In this document: piece by piece, positions 8,696 to 17,026 of the stretch
Position numbering within the stretch: the first letter of the stretch is position 1
How the letters are laid out: the number at the start of each line of letters is the position of its first letter
Assembly (NCBI GenBank): GCA_051888795.1
Contig: JBJFCD010000167.1
Coordinates: 62,001-126,000, forward strand
Source: MD308 sp051888795
Lineage (GTDB): Bacteria > Bacillota > Clostridia > Lachnospirales > Lachnospiraceae
Direction of reading: 5' to 3'
DNA length: 64,000 nt
Position numbers and translations under genes: made by a program
The notes under the pieces: model-generated
What the model was told of the DNA's origin: nothing
Databases searched by the model: none
The model's input: the letters and a program-made list of their open reading frames with translations, nothing else

Positions 8696-9919
8696 TTATA
8701 GATTACCGTTAACTTCCTGCATTTTCATAGCCCGAACTTTAAGTGGCAGACCAAACAGATTGATGAATCCGTCTGCATCATGATGATCGTAGAGATCACC
8801 TGTTGTAAAGCTCGCCAGGGATTCGCTGTAAAGGGAATAAGGAGAAGTAGTTCCGGCTTTTATGATATTGCCTTTGTAAAGTTTAAATTTTACTTCTCCG
8901 GTCACATATTCCTGAGTGCTTGTGATGAATGCCTGAACAGCCTCACGAAGTGGCGTGAACCATTTTCCTTCATACAAAATCTGGGAAAGTTTGTTGCCCA
9001 TTTCCTCTTTTACTTCATATGTAGCACGGTCTAATACTAATTCTTCCAATTGCTGATGCGCCTCGTAGAGAATTGTTCCGCCCGGTGTCTCATATACACC
9101 ACGGGATTTCATACCAACTACACGGTTTTCTACGATGTCGCAGATACCGATACCATGTTTTCCACCCAGAGCGTTCAGCTCGCGGATAATATCGGATACT
9201 TTCATTTCTTTACCGTTTACGCTTTTTGGAACACCTTTTTCAAAGGTCATTGTCACATATTCTGCTTCATCAGGTGCCTGTTCAGGTGTAACACCAAGCA
9301 TTAATAAATCACTGTAGTCAGGTTCGCCGGATGGGTCTTCAAGATCAAGACCTTCATGGCTGACGTGCCACAGGTTACGGTCACGACTGTAACTGTGGTT
9401 TGCATCAAACGGAAGATTAATTCCATGCTGTTTACAGTATTCTATCTCATCTTCACGGGATTGCATGGTCCAAATGTCTGTCATTCTCCATGGAGCGATA
9501 ATCTTAAGGTCAGGAGCAAGTGCTTTGATTCCAAGTTCAAAACGTATCTGATCATTTCCTTTTCCTGTTGCACCGTGACAGATAGCAGTGGCACCTTCTT
9601 TTCTTGCAATTTCCACAAGGCGTTTTGTAATCGGAGGGCGAGCCATAGCTGTTCCGAGAAGATATTTGTTTTCATAAATTGCGTGAGCCTGTACACAAGG
9701 CACAATATAATTATCACAGAAATCATCTATAATGTCTTCAATATATAATTTGGAAGCTCCGGAAAGCTTTGCACGTTCCTCAAGCCCGTCCAGTTCTTCT
9801 CCCTGTCCACAGTTTACACAACAGCAGATAACTTCATAATCAAAATTTTCCATTAACCATGGAATAATAGCTGTGGTGTCAAGACCGCCAGAATATGCTA
9901 ATACAACTTTTTCTTTCAT
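8696..9919 (-). CDS. argG: Argininosuccinate synthase
   Basis: 407 residues, standard length. Joins citrulline and aspartate at the cost of ATP, the penultimate step of arginine synthesis. The N-type ATP pyrophosphatase loop AYSGGLDTT (about 8-16), ATGKGNDQIRFE and the HSYSRDRNLWHVS/GVYETPGGTI blocks are present. It is alone, with a terminator at its end and a promoter with ARG-box-like elements upstream. argH is not in the window. An AGGAGG site stands 9 bases before the start. Confidence 0.96.
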   Translation of the reverse strand: MKEKVVLAYSGGLDTTAIIPWLMENFDYEVICCCVNCGQGEELDGLEERAKLSGASKLYIEDIIDDFCDNYIVPCVQAHAIYENKYLLGTAMARPPITKRLVEIARKEGATAICHGATGKGNDQIRFELGIKALAPDLKIIAPWRMTDIWTMQSREDEIEYCKQHGINLPFDANHSYSRDRNLWHVSHEGLDLEDPSGEPDYSDLLMLGVTPEQAPDEAEYVTMTFEKGVPKSVNGKEMKVSDIIRELNALGGKHGIGICDIVENRVVGMKSRGVYETPGGTILYEAHQQLEELVLDRATYEVKEEMGNKLSQILYEGKWFTPLREAVQAFITSTQEYVTGEVKFKLYKGNIIKAGTTSPYSLYSESLASFTTGDLYDHHDADGFINLFGLPLKVRAMKMQEVNGNL

Positions 9920-9983
9920 AATAAAGTCCTCCTATCTCGTTTTTTATCTCAATGAAAATATATCTTTTTTAATTGCAAGGACT

Positions 9984-10012
9984 ACTATACACCAAAGTTT
10001 ATAAATATGCAA
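9984..10012 (-). promoter_or_regulatory. argG promoter with ARG-box-like sequence
   Basis: On the minus strand: -35 TTGCAT (10012-10007), 17-base spacer, -10 TATAGT (9989-9984). The -35 is part of a TGCATATTTATAA element, half of an ArgR box (TGMATWWWWATKCA), and two more TGCAT-containing elements lie upstream at about 10034-10047 and 10057-10066. The design matches the argC promoter. Confidence 0.7.
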
Positions 10013-10097
10013 CAATTATTTGAAAAAATTTATATTTATGCATATAAACGAAAGAATATTGCATAAAAGACGGTGTAAAAAGTATATTAAAAAAGTG

Positions 10098-10126
10098 TTG
10101 ACATAGATAGATTATCGATATATTAT
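10098..10126 (+). promoter_or_regulatory. padR promoter
   Basis: TTGACA (10098-10103), 17-base spacer, TATTAT (10121-10126). The first ATCGATA operator copy lies in the spacer. Confidence 0.75.
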
Positions 10127-10159
10127 ATAGGTAATCGATATATATATAGATTTTCGATA
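10113..10159 (+). promoter_or_regulatory. Three spaced ATCGATA operators, likely PadR autoregulation
   Basis: TATCGATA at 10113-10120, AATCGATA at 10133-10140 and TTTCGATA at 10152-10159. Spacings of 20 and 19 bases put them on about the same helix face, across the promoter and start region. PadR proteins commonly repress their own operon, so these are probable binding sites (inference). Confidence 0.6.
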
Positions 10160-10181
10160 CAAAAGAAAGGAGGTTTTTATT

Positions 10182-10547
10182 ATGGCAGTAGATAAGAGTT
10201 TGATTTCAGGAAGCACTTCAATGCTGATTTTAAAGCTTCTGGAAGATAAGGATATGTATGGGTATGAGATGATCGATACTCTCCGAAATAAATCACAGAA
10301 TGTTTTTGAACTGAAAGCAGGTACACTTTATCCGCTTCTTCATTCAATGGAAGAAAAAGGGTTTTTGGAGGCTTATGAAAAAGAAGCGGTAGGGAAGATC
10401 AGAAAGTACTATCATCTTACAAAAGAAGGAAAAAAACAATTGAAAGTAAAGAAAGAGGAGTGGAAAGAATATTCTCAGGCAGTCGCCAATGTAATGGGGA
10501 TAGCTCATGGGGAAAACTCAGGAGGTGCATGTTATGGACAGACATAA
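10182..10547 (+). CDS. PadR family transcriptional regulator
   Basis: 121 residues, the size of the short PadR (s1/vinyl) subclass. A winged helix fills most of it: GSTSMLILKLLEDKDMYGYEM, then the recognition region GTLYPLLHSMEEKGFLEAY and the wing RKYYHLTKEGKKQL, with a short dimerising helix at the end. An AAAGGAGG site precedes the start. The gene overlaps the following membrane-protein gene by 14 bases, so repressor and target protein are co-made. The inducer is unknown; related systems sense lipid-directed antibiotics or envelope stress. Confidence 0.9.
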   Translation: MAVDKSLISGSTSMLILKLLEDKDMYGYEMIDTLRNKSQNVFELKAGTLYPLLHSMEEKGFLEAYEKEAVGKIRKYYHLTKEGKKQLKVKKEEWKEYSQAVANVMGIAHGENSGGACYGQT

Positions 10548-11883
10548 TTATATAGAGATACTATCTGAGCAGATTCGCTGCAAAAAAGCACTCCCTCTGG
10601 TTACAAAGGAATTGGAAGCTCACATTGACGATCAAAAGGAAGCTTTTCTCGCAGAGGGAATGACAGAACGAGAGGCGGAAGAAGAAGCTGTTCGTGAGAT
10701 GGGTGATCCGGTTAGTGTCGGCGTAGATATGGATAGAATCTACAGACCGAAGATGGATTGGCGGATGATTTTCCTGATTGGAATTGTCAGTCTGGCAGGA
10801 TTAGCTCTTCAGTATTATATGACAGTTTCCATTACAAATGTATCTCTGCCATTCTTAAGAAATCCCGGTCAAAATCTGGTTTATGTGATTGCCGGTTTTC
10901 TGATTATGATGGGTGTGTGTTATGTGGACTACACTCGTATCGCATACCGTGCTAAGGAACTTTTGCTTTTTTATTATATTTTATTGATTTTATCAATGAT
11001 GTCAGGAACGACGATTAACGGAACAAACTATGCGGGCATATGGATATTGGGAATTCATTTTGATGTAAGAATGTCAATTTTTCTGTTTATTCCATTGTAT
11101 TGTGCCGTTGTATACAGCTATCAGGGACAGGGATATCAGGGACTCTTAAAGATGTTTTTTATAGCTCTTCCGCAGATAATGATCTGTGGCATCAGGGGAG
11201 TTTACATTGTTATACCGGTACTTGCAATTGTTTTGTCGGCAGCAGTTTATAAAAGGTATTTTAAAGTTAATGTAAAAAAAGCTTTGACAGTAATCTGGGG
11301 GGCGGCAATCTTTATTCCTCTTATCTGCGGAGTGTGTATTCTGAAATTCGGAGCTCCTTATCAGGTGATGCGGCTTAAAGTTATGATTGATTCTGAAAAG
11401 TATACGATGGAAGAAGGGTATCAGTTTTATGTTATCCGAAAATTTCTGGAAGGAAGCAAATTGATTGGAAGAAGTCCAAATGCAATGGAGATTTCCGGAA
11501 ATATACCGGAAAATCCTTCTCTGATTCTGACCTACATCACGTCATACTATGGAGTGCTTGCGGCGGCATTGGTAATTGTAATTATTCTTCTGGTGATCGC
11601 AAGACTTGCTAAGCTTACAGTCAGGCAGAAAAACAGGCTGGGAAGTTTGATAGGGATTGGATGCACAGCAGTGATTGCAGTTCATATTATCTGGTATGTG
11701 CTTGTGAATTTTGGGATAGTTAATGCAGGATATATTTATTGTCCTTTTATCACTTACGGAGGAACCGGGATTATTTTTATGGATATTATGTTTGGTATTA
11801 TGTTGAGTATTTACAGATATCAAAATGTGTCAGAGGCCGAGGTGCCGAAAAAGATGTTTCAGAGAAAAAAATGTCAGGGGTGA
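10534..11883 (+). CDS. SEDS (FtsW/RodA/SpoVE)-fold membrane protein with N-terminal permease-prefix domain
   Basis: 449 residues from the ATG at 10534, which has AGGAGGT eight bases upstream; an earlier in-frame ATG at 10507 lacks this. Residues 1-70 are a soluble helical domain (LVTKELEAHIDDQKEAF...EREAEEEAVREMGDP) of the kind found with PadR partners (HAAS/permease prefix). About ten membrane helices follow. GQNLVYVIAGFLIMMGVCYVDY and the C-terminal FITYGGTGIIFMDIMFGIMLSI match SEDS glycosyltransferases. The PExHxDF motif carrying the catalytic Asp reads IPENPSLIL, so polymerase activity is doubtful; a sensor or regulatory role is possible. Confidence 0.75.
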   Translation: MDRHNYIEILSEQIRCKKALPLVTKELEAHIDDQKEAFLAEGMTEREAEEEAVREMGDPVSVGVDMDRIYRPKMDWRMIFLIGIVSLAGLALQYYMTVSITNVSLPFLRNPGQNLVYVIAGFLIMMGVCYVDYTRIAYRAKELLLFYYILLILSMMSGTTINGTNYAGIWILGIHFDVRMSIFLFIPLYCAVVYSYQGQGYQGLLKMFFIALPQIMICGIRGVYIVIPVLAIVLSAAVYKRYFKVNVKKALTVIWGAAIFIPLICGVCILKFGAPYQVMRLKVMIDSEKYTMEEGYQFYVIRKFLEGSKLIGRSPNAMEISGNIPENPSLILTYITSYYGVLAAALVIVIILLVIARLAKLTVRQKNRLGSLIGIGCTAVIAVHIIWYVLVNFGIVNAGYIYCPFITYGGTGIIFMDIMFGIMLSIYRYQNVSEAEVPKKMFQRKKCQG

Positions 11884-11898
11884 TTCCTGACATTTTTT
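11865..11898. terminator. Bidirectional intrinsic terminator
   Basis: Stem ATGTCAGG/CCTGACAT (11871-11878, 11886-11893) with a 7-base loop; A6 before and T5 after on the plus strand. It covers the stop of the SEDS gene. On the minus strand the hairpin is followed by T7, so it also serves the GH2 gene. Confidence 0.9.
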
Positions 11899-11905
11899 AA
11901 TAAGT

Positions 11906-13672
11906 TTATTGATAATAAATGGGATTTCTTCCAAAGATTTGCCGGTATTTTTCAAAAGCTATCTTTGGAGTCCGGTCTGGGTGGAGTAATCCGTTTACTT
12001 CCTGCATGACATCAGTAAACTGTGTATAGCAATATCCGCATAACAGTGAAGATTTAAGAATGGAAGAAATCTGTGCAGTCAATTTTTCTTCAAAGGCATT
12101 ATCTGTGGCAACACTTTCATTGTATCCCCAGCTTCCTGAAGAGAAAAGAGCATTTTGGAAAGCGATACCGCCAAATTCAGTTAAGAGAACAGGAGATATT
12201 TTTCTTTCTGTACCATCGGCTTTTAAGGGGCGGTTGGTCATGCCTGTTTCAAAGCGTTTTTCCCAGTTTTCATACTGAGACTCAAAAGCGTCTACACTTG
12301 AAAAATAGTCATGGAATCCGTAAAGGTCCGTGCAACTTGGAAATTCCCAGCCGTCATTGGTGCTGATAATACGTGTTGGATCTAATGCTTTGGTTAGATA
12401 ATAAACACAGTTGGCAAGAGATTGTTGCATAAAATCTTTGGCAATGTTTCGTAAGCCCCAAGATTCATTGAATGGTACATAAGTGATAATGGAAGGATGA
12501 TTCCAATTGTTTTTCAGAATGGCTTCCCATTGATTTAATACGGTGTGAATTTCCGTAGTGCCAAAGTCGTAGGGGCTTGGAAGTTCGAGCCAGACGAAAA
12601 GTCCTAGCCGGTCTGCATGATAATAAAAAAGAGGCTCTTCGATTTTTTGATGCATACGAAGTCCGTTAAAGCCCATTTCTTTGATTAGTTCAAGATCTCG
12701 GATTATGGATTTTTCATCTGGTGCGGTAAGCAGAGTGTCGGGCCAATATCCCTGATCTAAAATTAGCCGCTGATAGAGCGGTCTGTGATTTAAGTAAATC
12801 TGTTCGTTTTTAATTTCTATCTGGCGCATGCCAAAATACGATTCCACTTTGTCATAGATATAATTATCCTCCATCAATTCAAGAGTAATAGAATATAGAT
12901 TTGGATGTTCTGGGGACCAGTAATGAATCTCATCTATGAAATCCTGAGGAGGGATTGTAATAATTTCTGAAACATGTGTGTGGCTTATTATTCGATAAGA
13001 AAGTTCCTGACACAGTTCATTTTTCCAAAAGATTTTTACTCTCAGATATCCTTTGAATTTCTTTGAAATGTCAGTATCGAGGTGAATCTGACATAAATTT
13101 ATATCCGGAAGAATACGAAGAGTCTCCAGATAATATTCTTCTGTAAATTCTAACCATACAGGTTTCCATATACCGGTACTTTCTGTGTACCAGCATCGGT
13201 CAGGAATGTCTTTCCAATACTGTTTACCACGGGGGTGGTCTACGCGGCGGTCATCGGTAACTTTTAACACGATCCGGTTATCTCCGTCAAAAACATATTC
13301 ACTGATCTCAAAAGTGAAGAGGTCATACCCGCCTTCGTGCTCTCCAACAAATTTTCCGTTTATGTACAAGCGGCAGTAATAATCTACTCCGGCAAAATGG
13401 AGCAGAATTTTTTTGTTTTTTTGTTCCGGTGTGATATGGAACTGCCTAGAATACCACACAGTTTCGTAATATTTTGTAGTTCCAATTCCACTCATCTTGC
13501 TCTGATAGCAGAAGGGAACCAGGATTCTTTTATCATAATGATTTCCCTGAATGTAGCAGATGTCCGGGATATCCCGAGAATGAAAGGTAAAATCCCAGAT
13601 ACCGTTCAAATTTATCCAAGAATCTCTCTTGAAATCAGGTCTTGGATATTCGTTTCGGCTTGTGTTATGCAT
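11906..13672 (-). CDS. Glycoside hydrolase family 2 enzyme
   Basis: 588 residues, cytoplasmic (no signal peptide). It has the GH2 layout: N-terminal sugar-binding jelly roll (WINLNGIWDF...VPFCYQS...GVDYYCRLYINGKFVGEHEGGYDLFTFEI), an immunoglobulin-like domain (about 185-285) and a TIM barrel with acid/base Glu in PFNESWG (about 402) and nucleophile Glu in LLTEFGG (about 498). GH2 enzymes hydrolyse beta-galactosides, beta-glucuronides, beta-mannosides or arabinosides; the barrel loops do not allow me to choose. It follows the araC-type gene by 12 bases on the same strand and faces the transporter operon, so it likely trims imported oligosaccharides. Confidence 0.88.
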   Translation of the reverse strand: MHNTSRNEYPRPDFKRDSWINLNGIWDFTFHSRDIPDICYIQGNHYDKRILVPFCYQSKMSGIGTTKYYETVWYSRQFHITPEQKNKKILLHFAGVDYYCRLYINGKFVGEHEGGYDLFTFEISEYVFDGDNRIVLKVTDDRRVDHPRGKQYWKDIPDRCWYTESTGIWKPVWLEFTEEYYLETLRILPDINLCQIHLDTDISKKFKGYLRVKIFWKNELCQELSYRIISHTHVSEIITIPPQDFIDEIHYWSPEHPNLYSITLELMEDNYIYDKVESYFGMRQIEIKNEQIYLNHRPLYQRLILDQGYWPDTLLTAPDEKSIIRDLELIKEMGFNGLRMHQKIEEPLFYYHADRLGLFVWLELPSPYDFGTTEIHTVLNQWEAILKNNWNHPSIITYVPFNESWGLRNIAKDFMQQSLANCVYYLTKALDPTRIISTNDGWEFPSCTDLYGFHDYFSSVDAFESQYENWEKRFETGMTNRPLKADGTERKISPVLLTEFGGIAFQNALFSSGSWGYNESVATDNAFEEKLTAQISSILKSSLLCGYCYTQFTDVMQEVNGLLHPDRTPKIAFEKYRQIFGRNPIYYQ

Positions 13673-13683
13673 AAAAATCCTCC

Positions 13684-14532
13684 TTATATTTTATCATAGT
13701 TAGTGCTTTCGCATTTACGGAAAGTAGATGGGGAAACGCCAGTTGATCGTTTGAATGCTCTGGAAAAATAACATTCATCTGAAAATCCGATAAAGGAACT
13801 GATTTCTTTGACGGAATAGGTTGTTTGGACCAGCAATAGTTTTGCCTGTTGTAACCGGACCTCCAACAGATATTCTTGTACCGTTTTTCCAGTGTGTTTA
13901 TGAAAAATTTTTGAAAAATAACTCCGTTCTAGACCTACAAAATTAGTGACATCGTTCACTGTGATAGAAGTCATATAATTCAGGCGGATAAATGACATGG
14001 CTTTATTTACGTGTTCAGATACATGGTTTTTAGACGAATTATGAGAAGGTTGATCCATGAGGTAGGACTTCGATAAACATCCAAAAATGTGATATAAATT
14101 TGCTTTCACCATGTATTCATTATAATTTGACTTAGATTCCAGAAGATCAATACATTCCATGATTTTTTCGTGGATGGAATATTTTGAATGAAGATGCCTG
14201 ACTAAATTATTATCTGAAAATCCAAGTGTAGGAATGATTTCCTTGGCTTCACTGCCGGAAAAAGCAATCCAGGTGAAATGGAATGGTTCCCAAGGATCGG
14301 TTTCATAACTTACCAGTTGATTTGGTCTGATTAAAAAAATATCGCCATCTTTTAAAGCATAGTCTTCTTCTGATGTATGGTAATGACCTTTTCCAGAAAT
14401 AATATAGTGAAGCAGATATTCCTGCCGGATATGGGGCAGGACTTTGAAATCCGGATCACAGATTTCTACGCCACAGTAATTGAGATTCAGTGAAGAGTTT
14501 GCAGTAGGTATGTTGTAAGATTCCTGTTTCAT
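13684..14532 (-). CDS. AraC family transcriptional regulator of the glycan locus
   Basis: 282 residues from the start at 14532, preferred over 14550 because AAAGGA lies just upstream of it. An N-terminal cupin (HIRQEYLLHYIISGKGHYHT, DGDIFLIRPNQLVSYE) binds a sugar ligand; the C-terminal 100 residues carry two helix-turn-helix units (ITVNDVTNFVGLERSYFSKIFHKHTG; SVKEISSFIGFSDECYFSRAFKRSTG). It is divergent from the ABC transporter operon and upstream of GH2, the usual place for a local activator. Confidence 0.9.
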   Translation of the reverse strand: MKQESYNIPTANSSLNLNYCGVEICDPDFKVLPHIRQEYLLHYIISGKGHYHTSEEDYALKDGDIFLIRPNQLVSYETDPWEPFHFTWIAFSGSEAKEIIPTLGFSDNNLVRHLHSKYSIHEKIMECIDLLESKSNYNEYMVKANLYHIFGCLSKSYLMDQPSHNSSKNHVSEHVNKAMSFIRLNYMTSITVNDVTNFVGLERSYFSKIFHKHTGKTVQEYLLEVRLQQAKLLLVQTTYSVKEISSFIGFSDECYFSRAFKRSTGVSPSTFRKCESTNYDKI

Positions 14533-14577
14533 AAAAATCCTTTCGTTCATAAAAATAGAATGTTCGGTTTCAGCGTT

Positions 14578-14583
14578 ATTATA
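14578..14583 (-). promoter_or_regulatory. Candidate -10 box of the araC-GH2 operon
   Basis: TATAAT on the minus strand about 45 bases before the chosen araC start. No good -35 stands 16-18 bases upstream, which would fit an activator-dependent promoter. The rest of the divergent spacer (14533-14764) shows a TACAAT at 14687-14692 for the plus direction, likewise without a -35, and a repeated ATTGCAC (14672, 14699). Confidence 0.35.
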
Positions 14584-14764
14584 CTACAAACAAAAGATAA
14601 AAACAGTTAAGAGAAAATGAAAACAACATAAGTCCAATATTTAAACACATAGAGTTATGGAAAAGAAGAGCATTGCACGCTAATATTACAATATAGAAAT
14701 TGCACAAAGGATGTGCGAGATTTGTGGAAAAAATATAAAAAATAACAAAAAGGGAGGACTATGT

Positions 14765-16051
14765 ATGAAAAGAAGTAAGAGAATCTTAGCATGTGCACTC
14801 GTTTTATCAATGACAGCCGGTATGTTAGTTGCATGCGGAAAAAAAGATGCAAAAACAACAACAGAAGACGGAAAAGCAGTTGTAAGGTTCATGGTAAACG
14901 GTTCGGCTGCGGAGCTTGAGATTTATCAGAAGGCCATTGATGCATTTAATGAGCAGTCAGAAAAAACAAGTGTAGAATTAATCGGAGTAACCGGTGACGA
15001 TTATAGCGCACAGGTTATGACACAGCTTCAGAGTCAGGAGGCTCCAGATTGCTTCTACGCAGAGGAAGGATCTTACGGTGAATTAAACAGTTCGGGAATT
15101 GTTGCAGATCTTTCTGATTATTTAAACAATACGGATTCGGCGTTGAAAATGGAAGATATTCCGGAAAGTATTCTTGAAACATATACATTTGACGGAGCAG
15201 TAACAGGTGTGCCGGTTGACTGTAATCCAGAGGTTATTTATTACAATGAAGACTTGTTCAAATCTCTTGATATTAAAACACCGACAGAGTACATGGAAGA
15301 AGGAACATGGAACTTTGAGACATTTCAGGCAGTGTGTGAACAGTTAAAAGATGCCGGAAAGATTCCTTTCGTATGGGAGAACTGGTGGGGACCTGCATAT
15401 TCTTTCCTGCTTTCAAACGGCGATTCTTTCTACACAGAGGATGGACAGGCAAATATCAATACCGATCGTATTCTTGATGGTATGACTTTCCTTGAGTCAA
15501 ATATGGAGAATGGAAACTTTATCTATGCGGGCAAATTAGAGTCTGGTGAATCTGCAGATACATTATTCATGGCTGGTGATACTGGGATGGTTTACTCAGG
15601 AAGATGGTCTGTAGCAGAATATACCGATCTCGATTTCACATATGATGTGGCTTTATTCCCGTATTACAAAGAACCAAAAGATGCAGTTTCATCTATGCCA
15701 GCTACACCGATGGTTATGAATACGAAAGCAGAGAATCCGGATAATGTTTGGGAGTTCATTGCATTCTATTGCGGTGAAAAAGGTCAGAGAATTCGTATGG
15801 AAGGTCAGGGAAATGCAGTTCCTACGATAGATGGTCTTGAAGATATCGTTCTTACTGGAACGCCAGAACATGCACAGGTATTTTTAGATGCTGTAGATAT
15901 TTCATTCCTGTATCCACAGGTTGAAGCATTACATCCGGGATTAACAGATGTTCTGACAGGCGAAATTGAAAAGATGTTAGCCGGTGATCAGGATGCGGCC
16001 ACGACTGTTCAGAATATGCAGGACCAGGCGCAGGAGATGCTTAGCGAATAG
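14765..16051 (+). CDS. Sugar ABC transporter substrate-binding lipoprotein
   Basis: 428 residues from the ATG at 14765, behind GGGAGG. A lipoprotein signal ends at lipobox LVAC (Cys24). The rest is a family 1 extracellular solute-binding protein: VVRFMVNGSAAELEIYQKAIDAFNEQ, DCFYAEEGSYGELNSSGIVADLSDY, GVPVDCNPEVIYYNEDLF and a tryptophan-rich WENWWGPAYSF region that would stack on sugar rings. It captures an oligosaccharide at the cell surface for the two permeases downstream. The glycosidases around it suggest a plant-type galactoside or arabinoside, but this is inference. Confidence 0.92.
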   Translation: MKRSKRILACALVLSMTAGMLVACGKKDAKTTTEDGKAVVRFMVNGSAAELEIYQKAIDAFNEQSEKTSVELIGVTGDDYSAQVMTQLQSQEAPDCFYAEEGSYGELNSSGIVADLSDYLNNTDSALKMEDIPESILETYTFDGAVTGVPVDCNPEVIYYNEDLFKSLDIKTPTEYMEEGTWNFETFQAVCEQLKDAGKIPFVWENWWGPAYSFLLSNGDSFYTEDGQANINTDRILDGMTFLESNMENGNFIYAGKLESGESADTLFMAGDTGMVYSGRWSVAEYTDLDFTYDVALFPYYKEPKDAVSSMPATPMVMNTKAENPDNVWEFIAFYCGEKGQRIRMEGQGNAVPTIDGLEDIVLTGTPEHAQVFLDAVDISFLYPQVEALHPGLTDVLTGEIEKMLAGDQDAATTVQNMQDQAQEMLSE

Positions 16052-16066
16052 GATGATAGTTTGACG

Positions 16067-16093
16067 GGTGCTGCGGGAATATGCTGCAGCACC
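16067..16093 (+). promoter_or_regulatory. Intercistronic stem-loop between binding protein and permease genes
   Basis: GGTGCTGC (16067-16074) pairs perfectly with GCAGCACC (16086-16093) around an 11-base loop. No T-run follows, so it is not a terminator; such hairpins after binding-protein genes usually protect the upstream mRNA and give more binding protein than permease. Confidence 0.65.
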
Positions 16094-16111
16094 ATAATAG
16101 GAGAGGTGTAA

Positions 16112-17011
16112 ATGAGTAAAGGAAGACAAAAGAGAAACTCTCTTGCAAAGTCGCGGGAAAGATGGGGCATGATCTATGCGTTGCCTCAGACAGTCAGTTT
16201 GATTTGTTTGGGTGTTCTTCCGGTTATCATTGCTTTCGTGTTGAGTATGTTTGACTGGAACGGCTTGCGGGATCCGATTTTTATCGGACTGGATAATTTT
16301 AAATATGTATTCAGCGCAGAAGATACTTTTATTGCTCTTAAAAACACGCTGATTTATACGGTCATCTATGTGCCATGCAATATTGTGCTGTCTCTTTTTC
16401 TGGCAGTCCTGTTAAACAAAGCTGTCGGAAAGATTTTCTACCGGGCAGTCTTTTTCTTGCCTCAGATTGTTACATCTGTTGCAGTTGCGGTTATCTGGTC
16501 ATGGATTTATCAGCCGCAGTACGGCATCCTTAATATGGTTCTTCGGTTTTTCGGAAGGGAAGGAGTTTCATGGCTTAGAGAGACAAATACGGCAATGGGT
16601 GCAGTGATTCTGATGAGTGTTTGGTGGGGGCTTGGTTATAATACCGTTCTGTTTTTGGCAGGGCTTCAGAATGTGCCGAGAGCATATGTGGAGGCAGCCA
16701 TGATTGATGGGGCGAGTAAATGGAAGGTGTTTAAACATATTACAGTGCCGATGATTTCTCCGACCACACTGCTCGTTACTATTACAGCCATGATTAATTC
16801 ATTTCAGGTATTTGACCAGTGCTACCTTTTGACATCAGGCGGACCGGCTAAGCGAACTTATACAATGGCGATTTATATTTATGACACAGCATTTAAACAG
16901 TTTAAATTAGGGCGTGCTTCGGCGATTTCACTGATTATGTTTGTGATTATTGTAACGGTTTCGGCGCTGCAGTTCTGGTTATCCAATAAGTGGGTAAATT
17001 ATGATGCTTAG
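16112..17011 (+). CDS. Sugar ABC transporter permease, MalF/UgpA type
   Basis: 299 residues with six predicted membrane helices. The EAA loop EAAMIDGASKWKVFKHITVPMISPT (about 200-224, contact site for the ATPase) identifies a CUT1 carbohydrate permease. It pairs with the next gene to form the channel. Ribosome site GGAGAGG. No ATP-binding gene is in the cluster, so a shared MsmK-type ATPase encoded elsewhere is assumed. Confidence 0.93.
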   Translation: MSKGRQKRNSLAKSRERWGMIYALPQTVSLICLGVLPVIIAFVLSMFDWNGLRDPIFIGLDNFKYVFSAEDTFIALKNTLIYTVIYVPCNIVLSLFLAVLLNKAVGKIFYRAVFFLPQIVTSVAVAVIWSWIYQPQYGILNMVLRFFGREGVSWLRETNTAMGAVILMSVWWGLGYNTVLFLAGLQNVPRAYVEAAMIDGASKWKVFKHITVPMISPTTLLVTITAMINSFQVFDQCYLLTSGGPAKRTYTMAIYIYDTAFKQFKLGRASAISLIMFVIIVTVSALQFWLSNKWVNYDA

Positions 17012-17026
17012 AGAGGAGGAAGAAAG

